In this document: one piece after another, positions 40,594-51,357 of the stretch
Numbering within the stretch: the stretch's first letter is position 1
How the letters are laid out: each line of letters begins with the position of its first letter
NCBI RefSeq assembly: GCF_943181415.1
Contig: NZ_CALPBZ010000001.1
Span: forward strand, 496,001-560,000
Direction of reading: 5' to 3'
Length of the DNA: 64,000 nt
Source: Microbacterium sp. Marseille-Q6648
Lineage (GTDB): Bacteria; Actinomycetota; Actinomycetes; Actinomycetales; Microbacteriaceae
The notes under the pieces: model-generated
The model's database searches: none
What the model was told of the DNA's origin: nothing
Seen by the model: the letters and a program-made list of their open reading frames with translations, nothing else
Position numbers and translations under genes: made by a program

Positions 40594-42924
40594 CTAGTCA
40601 GCGGGCACGACACCGTCCCGCTCGCGCCACACGCGCAACCCCTCATCGGTCGCCCACACCGCCACCATGCCGTGGCGATCGGTTCGCGAGAGGTGCGCGC
40701 CGATCCCGCCGAGGAGATCGATCACCTCGGCCCGGGGATGCCCGAATGTGTTGCCGGCACCGACCGTGATGACGGCGGCCGCGGGCCGGGCCTGCCGGTA
40801 CAGCTCGGCGTACTGGTCTGCACTGCCGTGGTGGGCGACCTTCACCAGGTCGTACGGGGGGTCCCAGATGGCGTCGCGCACCAGACCCTCCTGTGGGGAG
40901 GCCGAGAGGTCGCCCAGCAGGAGCGAGTGCGGGATGCCGGCCCCGGCGATCTCGATGACGACGCTGGCGTCGTTGCCGGGCTCGTACGCGCGACTGTGCG
41001 CCCGCGGCCAGAGCACCCGCCATCGCGCGTCGCCGAGGACTCCGGTCATCCCGGCGTGTACGGGCGCCGCCGTGGCCCCCTCCGCCACCAGCGCGGCGAT
41101 CGTCTGCCGGCCGTCGGCGTCGGCCGGTCCATGGATCACCGTCCCGACGCGGCCGGCGAGCACGGACGCCGCGCCCGCGTGATCGGCGTCGAAGTGCGTC
41201 AGCACGAGCAGGTCGACACTGTGGACACCCGCGCGCGCGAGGCATGAGGTCAGCGCCTCGGGGTCGGGTCCCGTGTCGACGACGGCGACCCGGGCGGCGC
41301 TGCGGAGCACGAGCGCGTCACCCTGGCCCACATCGCAGGCCAGCACCGCCCACTCCGGCGGGAGAGTCCAGGGTGCGGCCCACGTCGTGAGCATGGCTGC
41401 GCCGATGACGACTCCGGTCACCGCCGCCAGTCCCGCGCCGACGAGACCGCGCAGCCTTCCGCCATGGGGGCGCGAGATCACCACGGCGACGCCGGCGCCC
41501 ACGCCCGCGAGAAGACCCGCTCCCGCGAGCCCTTCCACCCACGGTATGGAGCCGAACGGCAGTGAGGTCACCGTGAGAGCGGTGCCTGCGATCCAGGATG
41601 CGGGGAGCCACGCGAGAGCTGTGAGGCCGTCGGCGACGACGGGCACCGGCCCGGCGAGGCATGCCAGCAGTCCGATGATCGTCGCGGCCGGCGCCGCGGG
41701 GCCCGCGAGCAGGTTCGCCACCACCCCGTACGTGGGGACAACCGGCTCGATCAGGACGAGCAGGGGGCCGCACGCCAGCTGCGCCGCCAGCGGCACCGAG
41801 AGGGCGAGTGCGAGCGGACGCGGCATCCGGCAAGCAAGTCCGGCCGCCAGCGGCCGCGCGAGCAGGAGCAGCGATGCGGTCGCGCACGCCGAGAGGGCGA
41901 AGCCGAGGGACGATGCCAGCCACGGGTCGACCGCCAGCAGGAGGCCCACCGCGAGCGACAGCACCGCCATTCCGACTCCCGTCCGGCCCAGGAGCAGTCC
42001 CGCCATGGCGATGCCCGCCATCGTCGCGGCGCGCACCACGCTCGGCTCGGGCGTCACCAGGACGACGAACCCCGCCAGCGCGAGCGCCGACGCGCCCACC
42101 CGCGCGGCCCGAGCGGCCCCGAGGGCGGCGCACAGGGCGAACACGATCCCGACGACGAGCGCGCAGTTCGCACCCGAGACGGCGGTGAGATGCGACAGGG
42201 AGGCGGCCTTCATCGCCGCATCGAGCTCGTCGCTCACCGCGCTGGTGTCTCCGACGGCCAGCCCCGGCACCAGGCCGCTTCCCGGACCCGGGAGGCCGGC
42301 GGCCGAGCCGACGAGCCCGCGCCGCAGCTCCGCCGCGACGAGAAGGATCGGCGGCGGCGGAGCGCGGAGCGAGATTCCGCCTTCGGCCGCGGAGACCACG
42401 AACAACGCCCGATCGGAGGGTCTGGCGTCCCGGACGGAGCCGGCGACGCTGATGGCGCTGCCGACGTCGAGCTGACCCGCCTCCCCGGCGTCCATCCACA
42501 CCGTGACCGCCACGGCCGTCCGACGAACCTGCTCACCCGCGCGGATGCGCTCGGTGACGGCGTCGAACGCCACCCTCCCGCCCGGGCGCGGCTCCACCTT
42601 CCCCGAGACGACGGCGTCGACCTCGACGTGGCGTCCGGACCCGCCTGCCACCTCACGCGCGGCGGCACGGGCGGGCTCTGCGGCAGCGACATGGGTCGCG
42701 GCCGCGGCGGCGAGCGAGAGGGCGAGGACCGCGACGACGAGCCGGCGTCCCGTCGTTCGCGTGCGGACCACGGCTGCGGCGACGAGGACGACCAGGGCGG
42801 CGCACCACGCGCACGCCCCGATCGTCGGCGCGGTGTCAGGGTGGGCGATCGTGATCCCGGCTGCCAGCCATGCGGCCGCGGCGACCGGCACGAGCCGCAG
42901 CGCGCGCTGCAGGTCGGCGGTCAC
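40594..42924 (-). CDS. comEC: ComEC/Rec2 DNA-uptake channel protein
   Basis: A 776-residue membrane protein with about ten helices in the Competence domain (LTAVSGANCALVVGI, about 220-500) and a C-terminal metallo-beta-lactamase domain with THFDADHAGA. The N-terminal DUF4131-like region is present. It imports single-stranded DNA after uptake. The intact comEA-comEC pair suggests the competence channel is retained, though no pilus genes are in the window. Confidence 0.93.
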   Translation of the reverse strand: MTADLQRALRLVPVAAAAWLAAGITIAHPDTAPTIGACAWCAALVVLVAAAVVRTRTTGRRLVVAVLALSLAAAAATHVAAAEPARAAAREVAGGSGRHVEVDAVVSGKVEPRPGGRVAFDAVTERIRAGEQVRRTAVAVTVWMDAGEAGQLDVGSAISVAGSVRDARPSDRALFVVSAAEGGISLRAPPPPILLVAAELRRGLVGSAAGLPGPGSGLVPGLAVGDTSAVSDELDAAMKAASLSHLTAVSGANCALVVGIVFALCAALGAARAARVGASALALAGFVVLVTPEPSVVRAATMAGIAMAGLLLGRTGVGMAVLSLAVGLLLAVDPWLASSLGFALSACATASLLLLARPLAAGLACRMPRPLALALSVPLAAQLACGPLLVLIEPVVPTYGVVANLLAGPAAPAATIIGLLACLAGPVPVVADGLTALAWLPASWIAGTALTVTSLPFGSIPWVEGLAGAGLLAGVGAGVAVVISRPHGGRLRGLVGAGLAAVTGVVIGAAMLTTWAAPWTLPPEWAVLACDVGQGDALVLRSAARVAVVDTGPDPEALTSCLARAGVHSVDLLVLTHFDADHAGAASVLAGRVGTVIHGPADADGRQTIAALVAEGATAAPVHAGMTGVLGDARWRVLWPRAHSRAYEPGNDASVVIEIAGAGIPHSLLLGDLSASPQEGLVRDAIWDPPYDLVKVAHHGSADQYAELYRQARPAAAVITVGAGNTFGHPRAEVIDLLGGIGAHLSRTDRHGMVAVWATDEGLRVWRERDGVVPAD

Positions 42925-43565
42925 ACCGTCACCAGATCGCGGAGGCCGGCGAGGACCGCGTCACCGATGCCCGGCACCGCGAGCAGATCGTCCACGCTAG
43001 TGAATCGTCCGTTCTCCTCCCGCCAGTCGATGATCCGCTGCGCGAGTGCGGGACCGATGCGCGGCAGCGTGTCGAGGGCGCTCAGGTCCGCGGTGTTCAG
43101 GTCGATCAGGCCGGCGCCGGTCCCGGGCGGCGCAGCCGCGCCGGCGAGAGGAGCACCCGCGCCCTGCGCGCCCTCGCTCGCCTCGCCCTCGACCGCGACG
43201 TGCAGCTGCTCTCCGTCGGCGAGCGGTCGCGCGAGGTTGACGGTGGCGCGGTCGGCGTCGCTCGTGAAGCCGCCTGCGACGGCGACGGCGTCCACGACTC
43301 GCGCGTCCGCCGGCAGAACGTAGAGTCCCGGAGCGCCGACGGCACCCGAGACGTGCACGTAGAGCTCGCGTGCAGAGCGCTCCTCGCTCGGCGCGGCCGA
43401 GTCCTCCGCCGGTTCCATCGGCACGACGTCGACCGGCGATGCCGCGCTGCGGACGAGCCCGATCCCCACCGTCACCGCCAGTGCAGCAATGACGAGCACG
43501 ACCGCGGCGCCCAGACCGAGGCGGCGCCGGGCGTCGGCCGGCGCTTCCCCCTCAGCGTTGCCCAC
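42921..43565 (-). CDS. comEA: ComEA helix-hairpin-helix DNA-binding protein
   Basis: A 214-residue protein: one N-terminal membrane helix (about 18-40), an extracellular SLBB domain (ELYVHVSGAVGAPGLYVLPADARVVDA region, about 67-120), a Gly/Ala linker, and tandem helix-hairpin-helix motifs (IDLNTADLSALDTLPRIGPALAQRII and VPGIGDAVLAGL, about 150-214). It binds incoming DNA at the cell surface. It overlaps comEC by 4 nt. Confidence 0.94.
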   Translation of the reverse strand: MGNAEGEAPADARRRLGLGAAVVLVIAALAVTVGIGLVRSAASPVDVVPMEPAEDSAAPSEERSARELYVHVSGAVGAPGLYVLPADARVVDAVAVAGGFTSDADRATVNLARPLADGEQLHVAVEGEASEGAQGAGAPLAGAAAPPGTGAGLIDLNTADLSALDTLPRIGPALAQRIIDWREENGRFTSVDDLLAVPGIGDAVLAGLRDLVTV

Positions 43566-43595
43566 GCCTCGCAGTCAACCCTGCACCCACCGGCG

Positions 43596-43635
43596 GGCCG
43601 CGCGCCCGAGCGTATCCGTGGACGGGCGCGCGGCC
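43596..43635 (-). terminator. Intrinsic terminator after leuS
   Basis: A perfect 13-bp stem (GGCCGCGCGCCCG with complement) and a 14-nt loop, 22 nt after the leuS stop on the minus strand and before the comEA start. Confidence 0.75.
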
Positions 43636-43657
43636 GAGAGCGTTTGGGGAGGAGAAG

Positions 43658-46243
43658 CTAGCGGGTGCTGAAACTGACCACCTTGGGCGGGCGGACGATC
43701 GCACGGACGATCTGCTTGTCGCCGAGCGATCGCACCACGCGCTCATCGCCTCGGGCCAGGGCCTCCAGCTCGGCGGCGTCGATGCGCGCCGACACGTCGA
43801 GCGTCGCACGTACCTTGCCGTCGATCTGCACGACGGCCGTCACGGAGTCCTCCACGAGCAGCGTCGTGTCGGGGGCCCGCCACGGCACCAGGCCGACGAA
43901 GGGCTCGTAGCCGAGGATCTCCCACATCTCCTCCGCGGTGTGGGGCGCGACGAGGTCCAGCACCATGGCCGTGACCTCGGCGGCTTCCCGCACGGCGGGG
44001 TCTGCGGGGCCCGCGCCGGTGTCGATCGCTTTGCGGATCGCGTTGACGAGCTCCATGAGACGAGCGACGACGACGTTGAACTTGGTCTGCTCGACCAGCC
44101 CGGGAGTGTCGGCCAGCAGGCGGTGGGTGACGCGGCGGAGGGAGGCGTCGCCCTCGGCCCACACCACGTCCGGCTCGCTCGTGACGTCGCGGGCGACGCG
44201 GAGCGCGCGGGCGAGGAATTTCTGCGCCCCCGTGGTCGAGACGTCGTTCCAGTCCTTGTCGTCCTCCACCGGCCCGGCGAAGGCCAGGGCGACGCGGAGC
44301 GCATCGGCGCCGTGGGCGTCCAGCTCGTCCTGGAAGAGCACGAGGTTGCCCTTGCTCTTGGACATCTTCGCCCCGCCCAGGATCACCATCCCCTGATTGA
44401 TGAGGCTCGAGAAGGGCTCAGTGAACTCCACCAGTCCCATGTCGAACAGGACCTTGGTGAGGAAGCGCGCGTACAGGAGGTGGAGGATCGCGTGCTCGAC
44501 ACCGCCGATGTAGAAGTCGACGGGTCCCCACTTGTCCGCCTCGCGGGTCGAGAACGGCTCGTCGGTGCTGGTGGGTGAGAGATAGCGGAGGAAGTACCAC
44601 GAGCTGTCGACGAAGGTGTCCATCGTGTCGGGGTCGCGGCGGGCGGGTTTCCCGGACTCGGGGTCGACGGTCGTGACCCACTCGGCCGCGCCGCCGAGCG
44701 GCGAGGTGCCTTTCGGGGTCAGATCCAGGTCCTTGGCCTCGGGGAGGCGGATCGGCAGCTGGTCATCCGGAACCGGGACGATGCGCCCGTCGTCGGTGTG
44801 CACCATGGGGATGGGCGTCCCCCAGAATCGCTGACGCGAGATGAGCCAATCCCGCAGGCGATAGGTCTTGGCCGCCCGGCCATCGCCCGAAGCCTCCAGC
44901 TGGTCGATCATCCGCGCGATGGCGTTGCGCTTGGAGAGACCGTCCAGCGACGCGGAGTTGATCATGCGCCCCTCGCCCGTCAGCGCGACGCCGGTCCGGG
45001 CGGGGTGGATGTCATCCAGACCGTCGCCCGCCAGCGACGGGTCGACCGGCTCGCCGTCGGCATCGAGCTCGATGACCGGAATGGCGCCGGTGATGGGCGC
45101 TGTCGTGTCGACGACCACCTTGACGGGCAGGTCGAACGCGCGCGCGAAGTCGAGGTCTCGCTGGTCGTGCGCGGGCACGGCCATCACCGCGCCATGACCG
45201 TAGTCCGCCAGCACGTAGTCCGCGGCCCAGATGGGCAGGCGTTCGCCGTTGACGGGGTTGATCGCGTACCGCTCCAGGAACACACCGGTCTTGGGCCGAT
45301 CCGTGCTCTGCCGCTCGATGTCGGTCTCGCGCTGCACCCGGTCGAGGTAGTCCTGGAAACGCATGCGAGCCTCGGCGGACGCGCCCGAGGCCAGTTCGGC
45401 CGCGAGGTCGCTGTCCGGGGCCACGACGAAGAAGGTCGCGCCGTGCAGCGTGTCGGGTCTCGTGGAGAAGACCGTGATCTTCTCGTCGCGTCCCTCGATC
45501 TCGAAGTCGATGTCGGCACCGACCGAACGACCGATCCAGTTGCGCTGCATCTGGATGACCTTCTGCGGCCAGAACCCCTCGAGCTGATTCAAGTCGTCCA
45601 GCAGCCGGTCGGCGTAGTCGGTGATCTTGAAGTACCACTGCGTCAGCTTCTTCTTGATCACCTCGGCGCCGCACCGCTCGCAGCGGCCGTCGACGACCTG
45701 CTCATTGGCGAGCACCGTCTGGTCGTTGGTGCACCAGTTGACCGGACTCTCTTTCCGGTAGGCCAGACCGCGCTCGTACATGCGCTGGAAGAGCCACTGA
45801 TTCCAGCGGTAGTACTCGGGGTCGCTCGTGTGGAGCACACGACTCCAGTCGAACGACACGCCGTACTGCTGGAAGCCGGTCTTCTGCTGCGCGATGTTGG
45901 CGTACGTCCAGTCGCGGGGGTCGGCTCCGCGCTTGATCGCGGCGTTCTCGGCGGGGAGGCCGAACGAGTCCCACCCGATCGGGTTCAGCACGTTGTAGCC
46001 GCGGTGCCGCCACGCCCTCGCGACGATGTCCGAGTAGAGGTAGTTCTCCGCGTGACCCATGTGCAGGTCGCCCGAGGGATACGGGAACATCGCCAGGACG
46101 TACTTGCGCGGGCGCGTGTCGTCGTCTCCCCCCGCACGGAACGGATCGGCCTCGGCCCACCGGGCCTGCCATTTCTGCTGCACGGCGTGGGTGTCGTGCC
46201 CGCTCTCGGCGGGCACGGCGGTTTCGGGCGAAGTCTGACTCAC
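43658..46243 (-). CDS. leuS: Leucyl-tRNA synthetase
   Basis: An 861-residue class I synthetase with the HIGH-type motif [10 protein letters not shown] near the N-terminus, KMSKSKGN in the C-terminal half, the CP1 editing domain and a zinc-binding CERCGAE. It charges tRNA-Leu, whose level feeds the leuA attenuator elsewhere in this window. GTG 46243 gives [13 protein letters not shown] 46267 would add eight residues, and neither has a strong ribosome binding site. Confidence 0.96.
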   Translation of the reverse strand: MSQTSPETAVPAESGHDTHAVQQKWQARWAEADPFRAGGDDDTRPRKYVLAMFPYPSGDLHMGHAENYLYSDIVARAWRHRGYNVLNPIGWDSFGLPAENAAIKRGADPRDWTYANIAQQKTGFQQYGVSFDWSRVLHTSDPEYYRWNQWLFQRMYERGLAYRKESPVNWCTNDQTVLANEQVVDGRCERCGAEVIKKKLTQWYFKITDYADRLLDDLNQLEGFWPQKVIQMQRNWIGRSVGADIDFEIEGRDEKITVFSTRPDTLHGATFFVVAPDSDLAAELASGASAEARMRFQDYLDRVQRETDIERQSTDRPKTGVFLERYAINPVNGERLPIWAADYVLADYGHGAVMAVPAHDQRDLDFARAFDLPVKVVVDTTAPITGAIPVIELDADGEPVDPSLAGDGLDDIHPARTGVALTGEGRMINSASLDGLSKRNAIARMIDQLEASGDGRAAKTYRLRDWLISRQRFWGTPIPMVHTDDGRIVPVPDDQLPIRLPEAKDLDLTPKGTSPLGGAAEWVTTVDPESGKPARRDPDTMDTFVDSSWYFLRYLSPTSTDEPFSTREADKWGPVDFYIGGVEHAILHLLYARFLTKVLFDMGLVEFTEPFSSLINQGMVILGGAKMSKSKGNLVLFQDELDAHGADALRVALAFAGPVEDDKDWNDVSTTGAQKFLARALRVARDVTSEPDVVWAEGDASLRRVTHRLLADTPGLVEQTKFNVVVARLMELVNAIRKAIDTGAGPADPAVREAAEVTAMVLDLVAPHTAEEMWEILGYEPFVGLVPWRAPDTTLLVEDSVTAVVQIDGKVRATLDVSARIDAAELEALARGDERVVRSLGDKQIVRAIVRPPKVVSFSTR

Positions 46244-46295
46244 GGAGCGGGTACCAATCCTGGGCATGACGGAGACGCGGAGCGCAGGGACCAGG

Positions 46296-47609
46296 CTACC
46301 GGACCTCCACGCGGGCCCACTCGGCCGGCAGACCCGCCCCGAGGGCGGCGAGCGGTCCGCGCGCCTTGAGAGCGACCTCCCCGACCTCTTCCCAGGCGGC
46401 GGACTTCCAGGTGATCCCGCCGCCGGCACCGACGTAGGCCCCGTCCTCGTGGAGGACGATCGACCTGATGACCATCGCGAGATCGAGGGTGCCGTCATCG
46501 CCGACCCAGCCGAAGCATCCGGCGAACGCGCCCCTCGACGCACCCTCGAGATCGTGGAGGATCGTCATCGCCGACAGCTTGGGTGCGCCGGTCATGCTGC
46601 CTGCGGGAAACGCGGCATCGAGCAGATCGTCGACGGTGATGCCGGGGGCGAGCCGCCCCGACACGGTGCTCACGAGCTGATGAACCGCCGGATAGCTCTC
46701 GACCTCGAGAAGCGCGTCGACGCCGACCGACCCCGGCGTGCACACGCGCGACAGATCGTTGCGCATCAGGTCGACGATCATGATGTTCTCCGCACGCTCC
46801 TTCTCGCTCGTCCGGAGCTCCGCGATGAGAGCGGCGTCCTCCTCTGCGGTGGCGCCGCGACCCCGCGTTCCCTTGATGGGGGACGTCGACACCCGGCCGT
46901 CTGCGACCTGCAGGAAGCGCTCCGGACTCGCACTGGCCAGCGCCCGCCCGGCGCACCACACCAGACCCCCGTGATGCGCCGGATGAGCGGCACGCAGGCG
47001 GGCGTAGACAGCGGTGCGGTCGAATCCGCCCGCAACGTCGAAGCGGGTGGTGAGGCACAGCTGGTAGGCGTCCCCCTCGCGGATCGCCCCCCGTGCGGAC
47101 TCGATGAGCGCCGCGTACTCGTCGGGCCCGTGCCGGGCGTTCGCGCGGACGACGCGATCGGATGCCGGGGCGTCCGTTTCTCGACGGGCACCGGCCGCGC
47201 GGGTCGCCAGGGCGGCCGCCTCGCTCGCGGGGGCCACCGCCCACGCACGTCGGCGGGCGTGGTCGAAGGCCACCCACCGCGTGGCGCGGATCCACAGCGC
47301 GGATTCTGCGCCCCGCCGATGGACCGGTGCGCCCGCCCTCGCGGCGGCATCCTCGTAGTCGAACCAGCCCACCCGTCCCCCACGGAACGGACCGGCCGGC
47401 CAAGGGGTCCGCGGCTCCGATGCCAGACGCGCGGGACGGACCTCTTCCGCGGCGACGGGCGCCCCCTCGCCGACGAAACTCCAGCCTTCCTCGGAGCGCG
47501 GACCGGCATCCAGCCAGAATCCCGCGTACGCCCGGGCGAAGATCCCGCCGTGCACGTCGGCGGGGTCGGCCCACCTCGCCAGGGGCACGGCGACCAGCGA
47601 GTCGGTCAT
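46296..47609 (-). CDS. pabB: Aminodeoxychorismate synthase component I / anthranilate synthase family
   Basis: A 437-residue chorismate-utilising enzyme with the family motifs [37 protein letters not shown] and a [10 protein letters not shown] end. The stand-alone position away from trp genes favours PabB (p-aminobenzoate for folate) over TrpE. No glutamine amidotransferase gene is adjacent. It lies 52 nt upstream of leuS. Confidence 0.88.
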   Translation of the reverse strand: MTDSLVAVPLARWADPADVHGGIFARAYAGFWLDAGPRSEEGWSFVGEGAPVAAEEVRPARLASEPRTPWPAGPFRGGRVGWFDYEDAAARAGAPVHRRGAESALWIRATRWVAFDHARRRAWAVAPASEAAALATRAAGARRETDAPASDRVVRANARHGPDEYAALIESARGAIREGDAYQLCLTTRFDVAGGFDRTAVYARLRAAHPAHHGGLVWCAGRALASASPERFLQVADGRVSTSPIKGTRGRGATAEEDAALIAELRTSEKERAENIMIVDLMRNDLSRVCTPGSVGVDALLEVESYPAVHQLVSTVSGRLAPGITVDDLLDAAFPAGSMTGAPKLSAMTILHDLEGASRGAFAGCFGWVGDDGTLDLAMVIRSIVLHEDGAYVGAGGGITWKSAAWEEVGEVALKARGPLAALGAGLPAEWARVEVR

Positions 47610-47651
47610 CTTCCCAGGCTAGGGCCCTCGATCGCGCTCTAGGCTCGTGGC

Positions 47652-48332
47652 GTGAACGAGTTCCTGACATGGCTCCTGGATGCCGTGCAGAGCGTCGACC
47701 CGGTGCTGCGCACAGTGCTGGCCGGACTCGCGATCATGCTCGAGACGAGCGTCCTGATCGGACTCATCGTGCCGGGAGACACCATCGTCATCGTCGCCGG
47801 CACCGCGGTGGCCTCACCCCTCGAGGGGGTCCTCCTCGGTGTATCGGTGGTGCTGGGCGCCCTCATCGGCGAGAGCATCGGCTTCTGGCTCGGCCGCCTC
47901 CTCGGCCCCGCCATCCGCCGCTCCCGGCTCGGGCGCCGGATAGGCGAAGCGAACTGGGTCCGATCCGAACGCTACCTGCGCCGTCGAGGCGGGCCGGCGA
48001 TCTTCCTCTCGCGGTTCCTGCCCGTCCTCCACTCTCTCGTGCCCCTCACCGTCGGCATGAGCGGATTCCCCTATCGGCGCTTTCTGGCGTGGACCCTGCC
48101 GGCATGCACGCTCTGGGCCGTGCTCTACGTGTCGGTGGCCGCCGCGGCGGCGGGCACCTACCGCGAGCTCTCCGAGACCCTGCACTCGGCGGGATACATC
48201 TTCGTCGCGATCATCGCTGCGTTCCTGGTGCTGATATGGCTCAGCAAGAAAGTCATCGAGCGGGTGGAGCGCAAGCACATCGACGCGGACGACCGCCACG
48301 CCGACACGGTTCAGGACGACGTGAAAGACTGA
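47652..48332 (+). CDS. DedA family membrane protein
   Basis: A 226-residue protein with about five membrane helices and DedA features (VPGDTIVIVAG, GESIGFWLGR, FLSRFLPVLHSLVPLTVGMSG). DedA proteins are proposed lipid scramblases or proton-coupled transporters. GTG start at 47652. It lies 5 nt before the App1 gene, suggesting a shared phospholipid theme. Confidence 0.9.
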   Translation: MNEFLTWLLDAVQSVDPVLRTVLAGLAIMLETSVLIGLIVPGDTIVIVAGTAVASPLEGVLLGVSVVLGALIGESIGFWLGRLLGPAIRRSRLGRRIGEANWVRSERYLRRRGGPAIFLSRFLPVLHSLVPLTVGMSGFPYRRFLAWTLPACTLWAVLYVSVAAAAAGTYRELSETLHSAGYIFVAIIAAFLVLIWLSKKVIERVERKHIDADDRHADTVQDDVKD

Positions 48333-48337
48333 CGGGG

Positions 48338-49372
48338 ATGCCGAACTCCGACGCCTCCCTGCGCCCCGACGTCCTGTGGCTCGCCCGGTTGGAGCACCGA
48401 TTCCACTCGTGGCGAGAGCGCCGGGCCCGCGCGCGCGGCCTCACGCCGAGCGTGACGCCGTTCCCCGGCTACGCGCGCACCGACTGGGTGCGCGTCCTCG
48501 GGAGGGTGCTGATCCTCCCGCCGTCGCCGCGACCGGGCAAAGGCGAGTTCGCGAGCGTGCGCGGCTGGCGCAGCTTCGCGGCCGTCCCCATCGGGTTCGC
48601 CCAGGTGCAGGTCACGATCGGCGGTGTCACCCACGAGGTCGTCTCCGATCGGGGCGGCGTCATCGACGCGGTGCTGCCGGCGAGCCTCGAGCCCGGGTGG
48701 CAGACGTTCACGATGTCCGTGGAGGGGGGCGACCCCGTCGAGACCCGCACGTTCGTCGTCGCGCCCGATCAGAAGTTCGGGATCGTGTCGGACGTGGACG
48801 ACACGGTCATGGTGACGGCGCTTCCTCGACCGCTCATCGCGGCGTGGAACTCCTTCGTGGTCGACGAGCACGCCCGTCAGCCGGTGCCGGGGATGGCGGT
48901 GCTCCTGGAGCGCATCGTGCGGGAGAATCCGGGTGCGCCGCTGATCTACCTCTCCACCGGCGTGTGGAATGTGGCGCCGACGCTCATCCGCTTCCTGCGA
49001 CGCCACCTGTTCCCGTCGGGCGCCATGCTGCTGACGGACTGGGGCCCGACGCACGACCGCTGGTTCCGCAGCGGCAAGATCCACAAGTCCACCAATCTGC
49101 GTCGCCTCGCCCAGGAGTTCCCGGACGTGAAGTGGCTGCTGATCGGCGACGACGGCCAGCACGATGACGAGCTCTACACGACCTTCACCAGCGAACACCC
49201 CGGAAACGTCGCAGGCGTCGCCATCCGCCGGCTCTCACCCGCCGAGGCGGTCCTCGCGGGTGGCCGCACCGCGGTCAACGACCACTCCGCGGCGGCGGTC
49301 CCGTGGGTCACCGAATCCGACGGCGCGGGCCTGCTCGAGCGGCTCGAAGACGTCGGGATCGTCGAACGCTGA
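48338..49372 (+). CDS. App1-like phosphatidate phosphatase domain protein (DUF2183)
   Basis: A 344-residue protein with the HAD-like catalytic motif SDVDDTVM, the partner LIYLSTGVWN and the GDDGQHDDELY acid loop. The yeast relative App1 is an Mg2+-dependent phosphatidate phosphatase. It is cotranscribed with dedA. ATG 48338 follows GGGG closely. Confidence 0.87.
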   Translation: MPNSDASLRPDVLWLARLEHRFHSWRERRARARGLTPSVTPFPGYARTDWVRVLGRVLILPPSPRPGKGEFASVRGWRSFAAVPIGFAQVQVTIGGVTHEVVSDRGGVIDAVLPASLEPGWQTFTMSVEGGDPVETRTFVVAPDQKFGIVSDVDDTVMVTALPRPLIAAWNSFVVDEHARQPVPGMAVLLERIVRENPGAPLIYLSTGVWNVAPTLIRFLRRHLFPSGAMLLTDWGPTHDRWFRSGKIHKSTNLRRLAQEFPDVKWLLIGDDGQHDDELYTTFTSEHPGNVAGVAIRRLSPAEAVLAGGRTAVNDHSAAAVPWVTESDGAGLLERLEDVGIVER

Positions 49373-49403
49373 CGATGTCGTCGGGCGGCCGTACGCTGGG
49401 GGC

Positions 49404-50144
49404 ATGTGCGGACGTTTCGTCGTGGCGGCAGTCGGATCCGAGCTGGTCGGCGTTCTCCGCGTCGACGTCGAGGGCGACGACCTCCCCGCACCGTCCTACA
49501 ACGTCGCTCCCACCGATCGCGTCGCGATCGTGCTCGACTCCGCCAACACGGAACCTCCCACCCGGCGTCTGGAATCGGCGCGATGGGGGCTGGTGCCCGG
49601 CTGGGCGAAGGACCCCTCGATCGGCGCGCGGGCATTCAACGCCCGCTCCGAGGAGCTCGAGGACAAGCCCATGTTCCGCGGAGCGCTCGCCAAGCGACGC
49701 GCGGTCGTACCGGCATCCGGCTATTACGAATGGAAGCGGGAAGGGGATGCGAAGGTCCCCCATTTCATCCATGCCGCAGACGGCTCCCCCGTGTTCCTGG
49801 CGGGGCTGTACGAATGGTGGCGCGATGAGTCCAAGGCGGACGACGACGCGGATCGCTGGCTGCTGAGCTTCACGATCCTGACCCGGGACTCGATCGGGCG
49901 ATTGGGCTCCATCCATGATCGGATGCCGCTGTTCATGGATCCGGACCATGCCGACGCCTGGCTCGATCCCACCACCGACAATGTCCGTGATGTGCTGGAC
50001 GCCGCCATCGACGCGGCTCCGGCGGTGGCCGAGACCCTCGACGACCATGTCGTGGGAAAGGCGGTGGGGAACGTCCGCAACAACGGTCCCGAGTTGATCG
50101 AGCCGCTTCCCCGTACCGATCAGCCGACCGGCTCGCACACCTGA
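49404..50144 (+). CDS. SOS-response-associated YedK/HMCES peptidase-like protein
   Basis: A 246-residue SRAP-domain protein. After Met removal, Cys2 (MCGRFV) becomes the catalytic residue that forms a thiazolidine crosslink to abasic DNA. NARSE, SGYYEW and SIHDRMPL supply the conserved Asn, Glu and His. It protects abasic sites in single-stranded DNA. Its 3' end overlaps the convergent glycosidase gene by 25 nt. Confidence 0.93.
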   Translation: MCGRFVVAAVGSELVGVLRVDVEGDDLPAPSYNVAPTDRVAIVLDSANTEPPTRRLESARWGLVPGWAKDPSIGARAFNARSEELEDKPMFRGALAKRRAVVPASGYYEWKREGDAKVPHFIHAADGSPVFLAGLYEWWRDESKADDDADRWLLSFTILTRDSIGRLGSIHDRMPLFMDPDHADAWLDPTTDNVRDVLDAAIDAAPAVAETLDDHVVGKAVGNVRNNGPELIEPLPRTDQPTGSHT

Positions 50145-51334
50145 CACGGCAGCATCGCGCCTCCCGCATCCGCGATCCGCAGGCGCAGTTCCATGACCCG
50201 CTGCGCCGCGTCGTCGAGACGCTCGGCGGGCAGAGAGCCGTCCGCGACGGCGTCGGCGATGCCGGCGGCGATGCGCGGCGCCGTGCGCGCGTCCGAGAAC
50301 ATGACCGTGAGCACCATGTCGTTTCCCGCCGCGATGGCCCGCACTCCGTTGCGCACGGGATCTCGCAATGAGCGGGCACCCGACGCCTGGAGCATCCCCA
50401 GGTCGTCGGTGATCGCCACGCCGTCGAATCCGAGATCCTCGCGGGCGATGCGGTGCCACTCCGGGGAGAGCGACGCCGGCGCGTCATCCACGTCGGTGTA
50501 GGCGAGATGACCGAACATCAGCAGCGGCGCGCCCGCCTCGACGCCGGCGACGAACGGACGCCCGTCCGTTCTCTCCCACGCATCCCGCGACAGCGAGGTC
50601 CGTGGGATGCCGACGTGCGAATCCCCGGGAGCCGCACCATGGCCCGGGAAGTGCTTCAGCGTGGAGAGCACCCCGGGCGCCTCACCCGCGACGGCGGCGG
50701 CGACGCGGTCGGCGGTCTCCGACGGGGTGGTCCCGAGGGATCGGCGATGGATGAAGGACGCTCGGTCTGGCGCCACGTCGGCGACGATGCCGAAGTTGAC
50801 GCCAATGCCCGAGCGCATGACGAGCGCCGCCCGGGCCGAGAATGCCTGTTCGGCCTCGTCCGGCGTGGCCGATTTGAGCGTCAGCGATGACGGGAACCCG
50901 TCCCACGGGAGCCGAGTGACGTCGCCGCCCTCCTGATCGATGGCCAGCAGCGGCGGCAGGCTCTGGTCGACGGTGAGCGCCGCGGTGATCTCGCGAAGGC
51001 GCTCCTCATCTCCGGGCACGTTCGCTCCCATGAGGATGAAGCCGCCGATGCCGGTGTCGCGCATGTATGCGGCCAGCCGATCGGGGTCCGTGCCTGCGAC
51101 GTGTCCCATGACCACCGATGCGGCCCGTTGCTCGACAGACATGGCGGCGACGATGTCCTCGGCCGTGCGCGAGGTCGACTCGTCGTCGGCGGCTATCACG
51201 TGGACCGACGCGTCCGGCGCGGCCGACGAGAGCCAGGATGCCTCTTCCGCCGCGGGCGACGCGTGCAGCGCGAGGGCCGTCGACAGGGCAGCCATGCCGG
51301 ACGCGATCGCGAAAGCACGGTTCAGGCGAGGCAT
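50120..51334 (-). CDS. Family 3 glycoside hydrolase (beta-N-acetylhexosaminidase, NagZ-like)
   Basis: A 404-residue protein with an N-terminal signal-like segment (about 1-28). KHFPGHG carries the general acid/base histidine and ITDDLGM the nucleophile Asp; LAIDQEGGDVTRL is also conserved. It would cleave N-acetylglucosamine from peptidoglycan fragments. The signal suggests export. Confidence 0.9.
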   Translation of the reverse strand: MPRLNRAFAIASGMAALSTALALHASPAAEEASWLSSAAPDASVHVIAADDESTSRTAEDIVAAMSVEQRAASVVMGHVAGTDPDRLAAYMRDTGIGGFILMGANVPGDEERLREITAALTVDQSLPPLLAIDQEGGDVTRLPWDGFPSSLTLKSATPDEAEQAFSARAALVMRSGIGVNFGIVADVAPDRASFIHRRSLGTTPSETADRVAAAVAGEAPGVLSTLKHFPGHGAAPGDSHVGIPRTSLSRDAWERTDGRPFVAGVEAGAPLLMFGHLAYTDVDDAPASLSPEWHRIAREDLGFDGVAITDDLGMLQASGARSLRDPVRNGVRAIAAGNDMVLTVMFSDARTAPRIAAGIADAVADGSLPAERLDDAAQRVMELRLRIADAGGAMLPCQVCEPVG

Positions 51335-51357
51335 CCTTCCAGCCTATGCGCCGCACC